The notes: generated by a model from the letters alone, not told the origin. A stretch of DNA of 39,039 bases from Synergistaceae bacterium (GCA_012728235.1 JAAYFL010000029.1:1-39039); one strand, 5' to 3'; counted from the stretch's first letter, positions 17,274 to 25,663 are shown. Numbers and translations are program-made.

Positions 17274-18170
17274 ATAGCAGAAAATAAGTTAAAGCTTTGG
17301 TATAAAAAAGCTTTTTACTTTATAAAAAAAGAATATAATACTTTTTTTCTCTCCACGCTGGGCTCCGTAATTTTTACCATCGGGGTAACCGGTTTCACTA
17401 TCCCGTACCACTTCCCTGATTCAGGGCTTATGGGTATCGCCTTAATTTTTAAATATACTGTTGGACTGCCTCCTTCTATAGTGCATATTGTACTCAATTC
17501 CTTATTACTTCTTTGGGCGAGAAAAGAACTTCCAAAACGATTTGTCGGCTGGACGATATACAACGTACTACTTATCTCTACTCTTTTACAGCTTTTGGGC
17601 TCTATCAATTTTCCCCCTATTAATGACATGCTGCTCGTCGCAGTTGCAGCGGGACTTATAAAGGGGATAGGGCTGGGAATAACATTTTTTTCTGGAGCAA
17701 GTTCGGGTGGATTGGATATTATCGCGTCGGTCTTACGCAAACGGTTGGGCGCTGCTGTGGGCAAATATACGTTCTTTATGAATGTGTTTATTTTAAGCGC
17801 ATCAGTCGGAACTGTCGGATTTGAAAAAGTTCTTTATGGTTTTGTTGCAACATACATCAGTGGGCAAACAATTGATAGAGTTCTCTCTTCGTTTGATCGG
17901 CGAAAACTTGTCTTTATTGTTAGCGAACATGAAAACCGGCATCATATTGTAGATTTCATTTCCTCTGAACTTAGCAGGGGCTCTACTCTTTTCGATACAA
18001 AAGGTGGATATTCTCACGCAGAGAGTTCAACTATGATGTGTCTTTTAACAAGAAGGCAGACAATGGAACTTAAATGTTTTCTGGCCGAAAACTTTCCTCG
18101 CACATTCCTAGTCATCTCAGATGCTTCTGAAGTTCTAGGAAAGGGCTTTAAGCGTTGGAAGAATATATAA
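17274..18170 (+). CDS. YitT family membrane protein, first tandem copy, apparent AUA/AUC start
   Basis: About 298-aa membrane protein with a YitT (DUF161) domain of 5-6 helices and a C-terminal cytoplasmic DUF2179 domain (from about 210). Motifs shared with the next gene include IPYHFPDSGLMGIAL, GLIKGIGLGITFFSGASSGGLDII and the late STLFDTKGGYSHAESSTMMCLLTRRQTMELK. The function of the family is unknown. No ATG, GTG or TTG has a ribosome-binding site. GGAGG at 17261-17265 is followed by ATC (17271) and ATA (17274). Starting at ATA matches the N-terminal length of the paralogue within one residue. An in-frame TTG at 17259 overlaps the GGAGG and has no site of its own, and the ATG at 17052 would add about 74 unrelated residues. 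Confidence 0.85.
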   Translation: MAENKLKLWYKKAFYFIKKEYNTFFLSTLGSVIFTIGVTGFTIPYHFPDSGLMGIALIFKYTVGLPPSIVHIVLNSLLLLWARKELPKRFVGWTIYNVLLISTLLQLLGSINFPPINDMLLVAVAAGLIKGIGLGITFFSGASSGGLDIIASVLRKRLGAAVGKYTFFMNVFILSASVGTVGFEKVLYGFVATYISGQTIDRVLSSFDRRKLVFIVSEHENRHHIVDFISSELSRGSTLFDTKGGYSHAESSTMMCLLTRRQTMELKCFLAENFPRTFLVISDASEVLGKGFKRWKNI

Positions 18171-18244
18171 CGAAAAAGCTTGCATAACAGTTGGAATGAA
18201 TATATCTTCTACTGATTACACGAGCAGAGATTTGGAGTGGGCAT

Positions 18245-19144
18245 ATGTCTAAAAAACATATTTTTAAGAAACATATGGGAAACCTTAAGGTTCACGCGAA
18301 GCTTGAATTTCCGTCATTCCTTATGACAACAATCGGGATAACGATTTACGCTATCGGAGTCATGTGGTTTACTGTGCCATATAATTTCCCTGATTCAGGC
18401 CTAATAGGTATCGCTCTGCTTTTAAAATACACAATAGGTCTGACGCCCTCTATTTTCTATCTCCTCGCAAATGTAGGGTTAATGGCCTGGGGACGGAGAG
18501 AGTTGCCCAAGAGATTCATCTTGTGGACCTCATACAATATTTTTATGTTTTCTTTTCTGCTTGATATACTTGGCAGAGTTCATCTCCCTATGATTGAAAA
18601 TATGTTTTTGGTTGCCATTACAGGTGGAATAATAAAAGGCATAGGAATTGGAATGATATTTCGCTGTGGAACATCTTCCGGCGGGACAGACATTATTATT
18701 GCAGTTATAAGGAAACGTTTTGGAATTGAGATGGGAAGATACAGTTTCTATCTCAACATGATTATTCTTGCTGCTTCTATCAATATAGTTGGTCTTGAAA
18801 AACTCCTATACGGACTGGTTGCAGGCTATGTCGCAGGAGAGACTACAGACAGTGTTCTAACCTCTTTTGACAAGAGGCGCCTTGTCTTCATTGTGGGAAC
18901 AAAAGAGTCAGAGCAGGATATTATTCAGTATATTTCAGACAATCTCAAAAGAGGATCAACTGTTTTCGAAAGCAGGGGCGGATACTCAAATCAAGAAAGC
19001 TCTACTCTAATGTGTCTACTTACACCAAGACAGACTATGGATCTTAAAAGATACATAGCAAGGAATCATTTGCGCTCTTTTGTTGTAGTAGCAGAAGCTT
19101 CTGAAGTTCTGGGAGCTGGTTTCAAAAATTGGGAAAAAATATAA
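18245..19144 (+). CDS. YitT family membrane protein, second tandem copy
   Basis: 299-aa paralogue of the preceding gene, 74 bases downstream. The two align from end to end without large gaps: FTVPYNFPDSGLIGIALL, GIIKGIGIGMIFRCGTSSGGTDIIIAVIRKRFG and, in the C-terminal DUF2179 domain, STVFESRGGYSNQESSTLMCLLTPRQTMDLKRY. It has a normal ATG with TTTGGAGTG upstream. The substrate is unknown. Tandem copies suggest either a hetero-oligomer or divergent specificity after duplication. A cytosolic DUF2179 domain may sense a ligand and control the membrane part; that is inference. Confidence 0.88.
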   Translation: MSKKHIFKKHMGNLKVHAKLEFPSFLMTTIGITIYAIGVMWFTVPYNFPDSGLIGIALLLKYTIGLTPSIFYLLANVGLMAWGRRELPKRFILWTSYNIFMFSFLLDILGRVHLPMIENMFLVAITGGIIKGIGIGMIFRCGTSSGGTDIIIAVIRKRFGIEMGRYSFYLNMIILAASINIVGLEKLLYGLVAGYVAGETTDSVLTSFDKRRLVFIVGTKESEQDIIQYISDNLKRGSTVFESRGGYSNQESSTLMCLLTPRQTMDLKRYIARNHLRSFVVVAEASEVLGAGFKNWEKI

Positions 19145-19198
19145 AAAACATTATATTTATTTTACAATTCACTCTTAACCTTATGGGGAGGCTCTCAA

Positions 19199-19957
19199 AT
19201 GTCAAAAAATAAACCCTTTTCCGATGAACAACTCACTATGTCTGATTACAGATATGAATTAGGAGGCCCTGTTCTAGAACTGTTAAATCCGAAAAGCAAG
19301 GAAAGAATCCTTGACTTAGGATGTGGAGATGGAAAGCTTACTAAAGAGCTCGTTGATTTAGGTTGTAATGTCACAGGAATTGACTCTGACCCGGAAATGA
19401 TTGAGAAAGCAAAAGCTTTGGGAATTGATGCAAGAATCGGGAATGCGGAACAGTTGGTTTTGGATGAAAAATTTGACGCGGTAATGAGCAACGCGTCACT
19501 TCACTGGATGAAAGATCAGTATGGAGTCGTGCAAGGAATTTGGGATGCTCTAAAACCTGGCGGAAGATTTGCCGCTGAATGTGGTGGAGAGGGATGTATC
19601 CGTATTATTCGTGAAGGTCTAAAAATAGCATTGATTAAGAGAGGGTTGGATTATAAAGCGAGAAATCCTTGGAAATACCCTGAACTGGGAACTTTTTCCG
19701 GTATTTTGGAAAATCGTGGATTTAAAATAAACTATATCGCGAGAATTGACAGGCCAACTCCTCTGCCAAAAGGGCTTCGGCATTGGCTTGAAGTCTTTAC
19801 AGCCTCTCATACTAGAGGGTTTTCAGAAGACGAAAAGAATTTTTTTTATAATGACGTAGAAAAATACTGTCGTCCGCTTCTCTACACGGAAAAAGATGGT
19901 TGGATTGCAGACCATGTAAGGTTAAGGATACTGGCGGAAAAACCTTTGGTCTCTTAG
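19199..19957 (+). CDS. Class I SAM-dependent methyltransferase (trans-aconitate methyltransferase-like)
   Basis: 252-aa soluble enzyme with a Rossmann-type methyltransferase core. Motif I is DLGCGDGKLTKEL (about 39-51), the acidic residue after strand 2 is GIDSDPEMI, motif II is FDAVMSNASLHW and motif III is LKPGGRFAAECGG. The SNASLHWM segment and overall length resemble Tam (trans-aconitate methyltransferase) and its relatives, but this group methylates varied small molecules and the substrate is not predictable here. GGGGAGG lies before the ATG. It is 54 bases after the second yitT gene with no obvious terminator between, so it may be in the same transcript. Confidence 0.82.
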   Translation: MSKNKPFSDEQLTMSDYRYELGGPVLELLNPKSKERILDLGCGDGKLTKELVDLGCNVTGIDSDPEMIEKAKALGIDARIGNAEQLVLDEKFDAVMSNASLHWMKDQYGVVQGIWDALKPGGRFAAECGGEGCIRIIREGLKIALIKRGLDYKARNPWKYPELGTFSGILENRGFKINYIARIDRPTPLPKGLRHWLEVFTASHTRGFSEDEKNFFYNDVEKYCRPLLYTEKDGWIADHVRLRILAEKPLVS

Positions 19958-20009
19958 GTTTTGGGATTTTAAGAATTAAAGCAAAGGTATAATTTCCTGC
20001 GGTAAAGCC

Positions 20010-20049
20010 GAAATTTTACTGATGGCCTTAAGAATTTGAAATTTTACTG
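20010..20049 (+). repeat. Short direct repeat in a convergent intergenic gap
   Basis: GAAATTTTACTG occurs at 20010-20021 and again at 20038-20049, just before the stop of the convergent DUF2993-like gene. No terminator hairpin is evident in this gap. Confidence 0.5.
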
Positions 20050-20052
20050 GGG

Positions 20053-20811
20053 TTAATTTTTCGCATACTTCCAAACACGAAGAGAGTCTCCCTGAAGAGG
20101 CTTGGGACGACCAGTAACGACGATTTTATCCTCCGTTACAACAATGTTGTTAATGTTTACGGGGAAAGGAATTTTTTCTCTCTTTATCAAGGGATTAATT
20201 TCTTTTAGAAGCTTTTCTGTCAAATATTCCGACTGTTTCATGCCGTTTACAAAAAATTCGGTATCAACCAAACTAAAATCTCCATTTATAAAACCCAGTT
20301 TAGCTTTTGCCATCATCCGTATGTTGAAAGTAAAGAGAAATTTAGCTGTGTATGTGCCGTTAACAGTGATTTTATCTGATGAAAAGTCTACTTCTAAATT
20401 CGTAAAACCTTTTACATCTTCAACTGCGGTGCTGCAATACCCGTCAACATCTTTTTTTAATAAAACGACTTCCGCTCTGGCCATATGTATTAAATCAGCC
20501 AGCTCATATACGTCTTTTCCCGAAATATTGTGAGGCGGTTCTTTCATCATTGCAAACACAGAAATGCTGTCCACTCTCATTCCCTCTAAGACAACGCCCT
20601 TTGCTTTGGCATACAAGAAACTGCCTCCTTCTGTGGCTTGAACAAGCAAGGATTCAGGTTCAAATTCTTCAACTAATAGCTGCCCAACTCGTTCTTCGAC
20701 TCGAATATCGGCAGATGCAATATTTGGCATACATACTAAAAGCAATAAAAGGAGAAGATAAATTGTTTTTTTGATTGTTTTTATGTCAAAACAAAAAAAG
20801 TCTACAAGCAT
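20053..20811 (-). CDS. Secreted LmeA/DUF2993-like protein
   Basis: 252-aa exported protein. The N terminus has a positively charged start followed by a long hydrophobic run (TIYLLLLLLLVCMPNIASA), a signal peptide with cleavage after about residue 34. The mature part, LLVEEFEPESLLVQATEGGSFLYAKAKGVVLEGMRVDSISV and the late NINNIVVTEDKIVVTGRP, has the alternating pattern of DUF2993 (LmeA) proteins, whose fold is related to lipid-binding tubular domains. A periplasmic lipid-binding role is possible but unproven. The ATG at 20811 is supported by AAGGAG 10 bases upstream. It is transcribed alone, divergent from the accessory region. Family assignment is by pattern only. Confidence 0.6.
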   Translation of the reverse strand: MLVDFFCFDIKTIKKTIYLLLLLLLVCMPNIASADIRVEERVGQLLVEEFEPESLLVQATEGGSFLYAKAKGVVLEGMRVDSISVFAMMKEPPHNISGKDVYELADLIHMARAEVVLLKKDVDGYCSTAVEDVKGFTNLEVDFSSDKITVNGTYTAKFLFTFNIRMMAKAKLGFINGDFSLVDTEFFVNGMKQSEYLTEKLLKEINPLIKREKIPFPVNINNIVVTEDKIVVTGRPKPLQGDSLRVWKYAKN

Positions 20812-21091
20812 CTATATAAAACTCCTTCCAAAATATCGAGTTTCCTATTTTTACCTTGTTATTTTATCATCTCCGACAGAAGAATACATGGGTGATTTTA
20901 CGTTTTTCTAAATACTACTTAGAGAAACACCTAGAAATAGAGCCTTGAAATTATTTTATAACGTAGTTTTTCCAAAAATGGATTATTGCTGATGAAGAGG
21001 AGAACACAAAACCTCTCGATTATAATCGAGAGGTTTTGTAATTTTCTGGTGAGACTCGTTATCTCAATCTATAAAAGACATAATGACCTCA
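20812..21091. other. 280-base gap between the DUF2993-like gene and the DUF6884 fusion gene
   Basis: It contains the upstream region of the DUF2993-like gene (TGATAAAAT on the minus strand near 20870 could be an extended -10), the terminator at 21006-21039 and an 8-base sequence TTCTGGTG (21044-21051) that also occurs at the 3' end of tRNA-Ala. No open frame with a plausible start was seen. Confidence 0.45.
21006..21039. terminator. Perfectly palindromic terminator
   Basis: A perfect 34-base inverted repeat: 17-base arms ACAAAACCTCTCGATTA and its complement, the central bases forming the loop. Downstream T-rich sequence on both sides makes it a bidirectional terminator. It lies 53 bases beyond the stop of the DUF6884 fusion gene. 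Confidence 0.8.
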
Positions 21092-22564
21092 TTATAAATC
21101 GCAATAATTCATAATACCGTACCAATAAACCGAATTACTAGACGCTTTTATCGCCTCTTGGCTTACAGCTTCTCCCTTTTTTCGCCTTAGATATATGGGA
21201 TAAATTTTTAGAAACTGCGAATAATTCAGATACCTATCGGCAGTGAGTGATGAGGGAGGTGTATGCTTTTTTGCACTACTAATAATAATTTTATTTCCAT
21301 CAGAGGTTACAGAAAACCACCTATAATTTTTATTGTTTAAGGGATTTGTATGTAGTTCCAGAGGGGTGCTGCTAAATGTATTGACTATGGTATGCCATAA
21401 CTCACGATATTTTTCTTCGCTAATTCTATTCTCTATTCCCATATTCAGCACCTCTTTACCTTCCTCACATAATGAATTTTCTGTGTTGCACTCAAACGCA
21501 TTCATGCAGTATTTTTTAATGTCTTCAAATTCGTTCTCGGATAAGGGTGTAGCACTAAGTCCTTCCCTAAGCCACATACCGCTCTGTCTAATTTGAATTT
21601 CTGGACTATACTTACCGTACCACTTGGAACTTGTCGTGAAATCTGAGGTGCTATGGAGTGTCGCAATAATGCCTTCCTCTAAACGGAGTCGTTCAGTTTG
21701 TGTGGCAACCGGGAAGCAGACAAAAGTAAAATTCTCTCGAATATATTTGCTGATTTGCTGCTCTAATTTCTTCTGAAATTCAGGATTGTATGTGCTGCCC
21801 ATCTGTGCGACAACTTCGGGTTTGCTAGTATTCTTATTCCATGCTGATAAATATGTGTGATTTCCCTTGTTTAGGATGGCTCGTCCGATGTTCTTACGGA
21901 AGATGCTGCCGTCCTTGTTCTCCCGTACAAAATGATCTTTCAGACGCCCTTTTAACCGACCATCACTGCTATGAGTTCCCACACGGACAATTCTGTCAAA
22001 CTCGTGATACATCTCACCTTTTTCAAAGACGATATAAATTCCGCTGTCAAACGGTATTGTGTCTATGTCATCCCAATGTAGTCGCAGCATAGCGCCAAAC
22101 AATCGGTGTAACTTATAACTCATAGCTGTGCTAGCGTCTGTCGGGCCGGAGAGCAAATGGTTAAGCTTTTTCAACATCTTCCCAATTGAAAGGTTAATTA
22201 GAGGAAGCGTGGCGTGCGGAAGATGCGTTTGCAGCGGTTCGCAATAGTATTTGCTGGCAAGGATGACAAACTCGGTCTGACTTACATCGTATCGTGTCTT
22301 AAGTTGTGCAGCAACCTTGTTACCCCAAGCGACAACTTCCACAGAGGATTTGCCTTTTAGCGTCTCATTATAAGGCGCAATCACATCATTCAAGGCAACG
22401 AGTCCATGCTTTGCGGAAAGGACGTAAATGTCGGAAGAGATACGTTCGGCATAGTTAAGCGATTTTGTAAATATATTGCTTGCACTGTATAGTTCCCGTG
22501 CCTCGCAAGGTGCAGCAAGCTTTGCTTTTGTGCAAGAAATTAAAACGACTGTTTTTCTACTCAC
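21092..22564 (-). CDS. DUF6884 domain fused to a GIY-YIG-like nuclease domain (possible defence gene)
   Basis: 490-aa protein with a GTG start at 22564 preceded by AAAGGAGGGG. Residues 5-140 match the DUF6884 pattern: VVLISCTKAKL, ARELYSASNIFTKSLNYAE, VLSAKHGLV with VIAPYNETL, and ASKYYCEPL. Residues about 173-320 look like a divergent GIY-YIG nuclease: GIYIVF (175-180), then RIVRVGTH in place of YIG, LKGRLKDHF, and a later Glu in RLRLEEGIIATL (E296/E297), the likely metal ligand. The last about 110 residues (YRWFSVTSDGNKIIISS ... ASSNSVYWYGIM) are a further domain I cannot name. The gene sits 3' of tRNA-Ala, appears richer in G and C than its neighbours and has no metabolic partner, all consistent with acquired DNA. 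A restriction or anti-phage role is inference. Confidence 0.7.
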   Translation of the reverse strand: MSRKTVVLISCTKAKLAAPCEARELYSASNIFTKSLNYAERISSDIYVLSAKHGLVALNDVIAPYNETLKGKSSVEVVAWGNKVAAQLKTRYDVSQTEFVILASKYYCEPLQTHLPHATLPLINLSIGKMLKKLNHLLSGPTDASTAMSYKLHRLFGAMLRLHWDDIDTIPFDSGIYIVFEKGEMYHEFDRIVRVGTHSSDGRLKGRLKDHFVRENKDGSIFRKNIGRAILNKGNHTYLSAWNKNTSKPEVVAQMGSTYNPEFQKKLEQQISKYIRENFTFVCFPVATQTERLRLEEGIIATLHSTSDFTTSSKWYGKYSPEIQIRQSGMWLREGLSATPLSENEFEDIKKYCMNAFECNTENSLCEEGKEVLNMGIENRISEEKYRELWHTIVNTFSSTPLELHTNPLNNKNYRWFSVTSDGNKIIISSAKKHTPPSSLTADRYLNYSQFLKIYPIYLRRKKGEAVSQEAIKASSNSVYWYGIMNYCDL

Positions 22565-22576
22565 ATTGCCCCTCCT

Positions 22577-22708
22577 TTAGCTTACAGCGGTCTCTGGCTT
22601 GTAGGTCTCAATATATTTCTTTATGTCCAGCAGAATTACGCTCAATGAAACAAAGCGGCCAAAGCTCTGTATGTGAGCCTTGACCGCCTTGTTATAAAGA
22701 TTTTCCAA
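22577..22708 (-). pseudogene. Possible gene remnant between tRNA-Ala and the DUF6884 fusion gene
   Basis: A frame ending with TAA at 22577 encodes a protein-like C terminus (KAHIQSFGRFVSL..LLDIKKYIETYKPETAVS). The nearest start is a TTG at 22706 without a ribosome-binding site, and further upstream the frame runs into the tRNA gene. It could be the tail of a gene truncated by insertion or deletion, or a short leader peptide coupled to the next gene, whose ribosome-binding site follows 4 bases after the stop. The family is not recognised. Confidence 0.3.
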
Positions 22709-22774
22709 ATATTCTAAAAAAATAAGAAATCCGGACACACTACCAATTGGTATTAGGCTCGGATAATATGATTC

Positions 22775-22850
<76 letters not shown>

Positions 22851-22866
22851 ATAGTGAACATGGGCA

Positions 22867-22895
22867 ATTATACTGATTAGTGTGAGCGCTGTCAA
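22867..22895 (-). promoter_or_regulatory. Consensus sigma-70 promoter of tRNA-Ala
   Basis: On the minus strand TTGACA (complement of 22890-22895) and TATAAT (complement of 22867-22872) are separated by exactly 17 bases, a perfect consensus promoter about 16 bases upstream of the mature tRNA 5' end. Confidence 0.9.
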
Positions 22896-22910
22896 GGTTA
22901 TGATACTGGC

Positions 22911-24131
22911 ATGGATAGAAAAACAGCACTTAGAAAAACCGGAAATACAATATTAATATTGTCAGTTTTCATTTTGACCGTGATTTATTCTTCCACTTCG
23001 TTTGCGATGACAAGAGAAGAGTTTCTGCCAAAAATCTTTCAAATTTTGGAATATACTCTTCCGGACAAAAACCTTACTCAAACAGAAAACGACCTAACTA
23101 CTATGGACGCGGTACGACTCTCTCTGGAAGCGATGGGGTGGGACTTTGTCATCACTGCATATGGACGTGCGACTCTGCTTCCGGAATGGAGCGAGAAAGA
23201 TCCGCTTTATGAAATAGCGAGCAATATGTCTCCGCCTCTTCCCAAACAGCTGCTTGCTTCCTTCGGTAAACCCTTTACAGAAGATAAAATGCCCATACTT
23301 TCTGAATGGATAGCTAATTGTAAAAAAAATGTCTCTTGGAAAGCCTCTTTTAAATCAGATGGCACTGACCTCATACTCAAAAAACGTGGAGTGGGAAATC
23401 CCAATTCTTCGGCTAACGGAGATCTTGAAAAGGGTGTAAATGAACCCCTTTACATTGCCATGTTAGCAATAGATATAATAGAAGTCCCCTCTCAGATTAT
23501 TTCTGCTGTGATGATTGGCTCTGAAAAAGCAACCCTGTCTACAATAGCAAATGAAAATTACAACGTAGTTGGTGCAATTAACGGAGGATACTTTGCAGGA
23601 AGCAAGCCTGTGGGTATATTAAAAACCCAAGGACGTATGGATAATGGAAAGTTTCATCCGAAACGTTCCGCTTTTGGATGGAATAAAGAGGGGCGCGCTG
23701 TGTTTATCGACGGAGAAATGACAGACGATATTTCAAAAAACAAAAGTTATGATATTTATACGGAGATTCTTCAGGCCGGCCCCCTTTTGATTAAAAATGG
23801 ACGAGTTGTTGATAATAGCGAGATGTTAAACGAAAACATATTAAACAAGCGTCACCCTCGCACGCTTGTAGGAACAGATGGCAAAAGAGTCTATTGGGCT
23901 GTCATTGATGGTCGCAACAATATGCATAGTGTAGGAGCAACCATTCAAGAAACCAGAAAAATTTGCCTTAATTTAGGTTTAACTACCGCTTTGAATTTAG
24001 ATGGTGGCGGCTCCAGTTCAATCTGGTGGAGAGACTTTACATTCACGTCTCCAAGCAACAAAAGCGAGGAAGAACGTCCTATTCCATATGCAATACTCAT
24101 GTTTAAGCCTGGAACGCCGGTCAAGGATTAA
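22911..24131 (+). CDS. Secreted phosphodiester glycosidase-like (NAGPA domain) protein
   Basis: 406-aa exported protein. Residues 1-32 form a signal peptide (NTILILSVFILTVIYSSTSFA). Residues about 33-140 are a helical region that faintly resembles S-layer homology repeats. From about 180 there is a NAGPA/DUF2233 domain with its landmarks AINGGYFAG (222-230), QAGPLLIKNG, RHPRTLVGTDG and NLDGGGSSS. In this family the enzyme hydrolyses a sugar phosphodiester; bacterial copies are linked to envelope polysaccharides. The ATG is only 16 bases from the -35 box of the divergent tRNA promoter. The ribosome-binding site is weak (AAGG 13 bases upstream), and TATGAT at 22899-22904 would put transcription start almost on the ATG. 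Confidence 0.85.
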   Translation: MDRKTALRKTGNTILILSVFILTVIYSSTSFAMTREEFLPKIFQILEYTLPDKNLTQTENDLTTMDAVRLSLEAMGWDFVITAYGRATLLPEWSEKDPLYEIASNMSPPLPKQLLASFGKPFTEDKMPILSEWIANCKKNVSWKASFKSDGTDLILKKRGVGNPNSSANGDLEKGVNEPLYIAMLAIDIIEVPSQIISAVMIGSEKATLSTIANENYNVVGAINGGYFAGSKPVGILKTQGRMDNGKFHPKRSAFGWNKEGRAVFIDGEMTDDISKNKSYDIYTEILQAGPLLIKNGRVVDNSEMLNENILNKRHPRTLVGTDGKRVYWAVIDGRNNMHSVGATIQETRKICLNLGLTTALNLDGGGSSSIWWRDFTFTSPSNKSEEERPIPYAILMFKPGTPVKD

Positions 24132-24250
24132 CTGTTATAATAAAGCGGTTTGCTTTTTTTCAAATACAAAAAGATGTAGAATAACCGAAATGAAACAGTT
24201 CTTTTTATAAAAAGCTATAAAAAACATAAAACAGAGTGCGGGTGCTATAT

Positions 24251-25663
24251 ATGACAGAAAAACTTTATGCCTTAGATTTTAGCCACGAAGAATGGAAAGT
24301 ATGGCTCGAAGAGGAGCTTAATCAGCCTAAGTTCCGAGCTGATCAACTTTGCCAATGGCTTTGGCAAAAAAACACTTTTGATACAGAAGAAATGACAAAT
24401 CTCTCCCTGGCACTCAGAGAACAGCTTGAGAAACGCCTGAATTTTTCACTCCCTTACTTGTTAAATATGCAGAAATCACAAATAGACGGGACGAGAAAAT
24501 ATCTTTGGCAACTTACGGACGGAAATACGATTGAGTCTGTATTGCTCAAGCAAAATGATAGATTGACGGCATGCCTCTCCACACAGGTAGGGTGTCCTCT
24601 TGGATGTACTTTCTGTGCGACTGGCCTTTCCGGCTATGTTAGAAATCTTTCTGCGGGAGAAATTGCAGCACAGTTTCTCGCTATGGAAAAGATGTCGGAC
24701 AGAAAAATAAACAACATTGTCTTTATGGGAATGGGAGAACCCTTCCTTAACACAGATGCTTTGCTTAAATCCATCTCCATGCTTAATTCGGAAAAGCAAA
24801 GAAATTTAGGGATAAGACAGATGACCGTCTCTACCTCCGGTATTATTCCAGGCATAAAACAGCTATCTGAATCCGGATTGGGTGTAAAGTTGGCAATCTC
24901 ACTAAATGCTGCAGATGATGAACTGCGCAGCTCCTTGATGCCGATTAATAACACATATCCCGTGTCAGAATTGCGAATGGCCATGGTAGAGTATCAGAAG
25001 AAAACAGGGAATAGGATAACTATCGAATATGCTCTTCTCGGTGGTGTAAATGACGGAGTTGAACATGCCAGAGAGTTGATTCGTTTCTTAAAAGGGATTC
25101 ATGTCTATATAAATCTCATTCCATACAATGATACAGACGGTAGATATGAAAAACCTGAAGCAGAGAGTATTCTCAAGTTTAGAAACGTTTTAACAACAGC
25201 GGGATTCGAAGCAGAATTCCGCCATAGCCTAGGTATGGATATTGCAGCTGCCTGCGGACAATTAAGACGAAAGACTTTAGCAAACGCCCAGCCTGAAGAG
25301 CCCTCAATGCCACGTCCCGTAAAAAACAACGTCCAAACTGCAAGGAAAGTTCCAGCTCCTTTACATAAAAACAGAAAAACAGAATCTTCATCCGATGGGA
25401 AGAAGAGAAGGATAGACAAGCCAGAATCTGATCGCTATAGAAGCGGAAAAATGAAAAGCGCCCGTCCCTCTTACAGAGGACAGAGTGAAAAAGATGGCGA
25501 CACAAAAGAGACAAGAGCATCTTTCGGTGCGAAAACATCAAAAGCTCCTAGTAAATTTGATGCTTCACGAGGGAAAGTAGATAAAAAATATAAGAGTAGA
25601 ACGGTAAGGGACACCAAGAAAACAAAAGAGGAAAGACCTGGCAAGAAAAAAACAGGGAAATAA
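24251..25663 (+). CDS. rlmN: 23S rRNA (adenine-2503-C2)-methyltransferase with a long basic C-terminal tail
   Basis: Radical SAM enzyme that methylates A2503 of 23S rRNA, and tRNA A37 in some bacteria. The 470-aa product has the Fe-S motif CPLGCTFC (C115, C119, C122), the upstream resolving Cys108 and the methyl-carrying Cys335 in GMDIAAACGQL, all at RlmN spacing. After about residue 340 the usual protein would end, but here about 130 residues rich in Lys, Arg, Ser and Pro continue in frame, ending in GKKKTGK. This tail looks disordered and may bind RNA. The start at 24251 is chosen because homologues begin near MTEKLYALDF; an in-frame GTG lies at 24236. Confidence 0.93.
   Translation: MTEKLYALDFSHEEWKVWLEEELNQPKFRADQLCQWLWQKNTFDTEEMTNLSLALREQLEKRLNFSLPYLLNMQKSQIDGTRKYLWQLTDGNTIESVLLKQNDRLTACLSTQVGCPLGCTFCATGLSGYVRNLSAGEIAAQFLAMEKMSDRKINNIVFMGMGEPFLNTDALLKSISMLNSEKQRNLGIRQMTVSTSGIIPGIKQLSESGLGVKLAISLNAADDELRSSLMPINNTYPVSELRMAMVEYQKKTGNRITIEYALLGGVNDGVEHARELIRFLKGIHVYINLIPYNDTDGRYEKPEAESILKFRNVLTTAGFEAEFRHSLGMDIAAACGQLRRKTLANAQPEEPSMPRPVKNNVQTARKVPAPLHKNRKTESSSDGKKRRIDKPESDRYRSGKMKSARPSYRGQSEKDGDTKETRASFGAKTSKAPSKFDASRGKVDKKYKSRTVRDTKKTKEERPGKKKTGK

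Noticed and set aside
24236-24250. GTG start for rlmN
   Set aside because: It adds five residues that are not conserved; the ATG at 24251 matches the usual N terminus.
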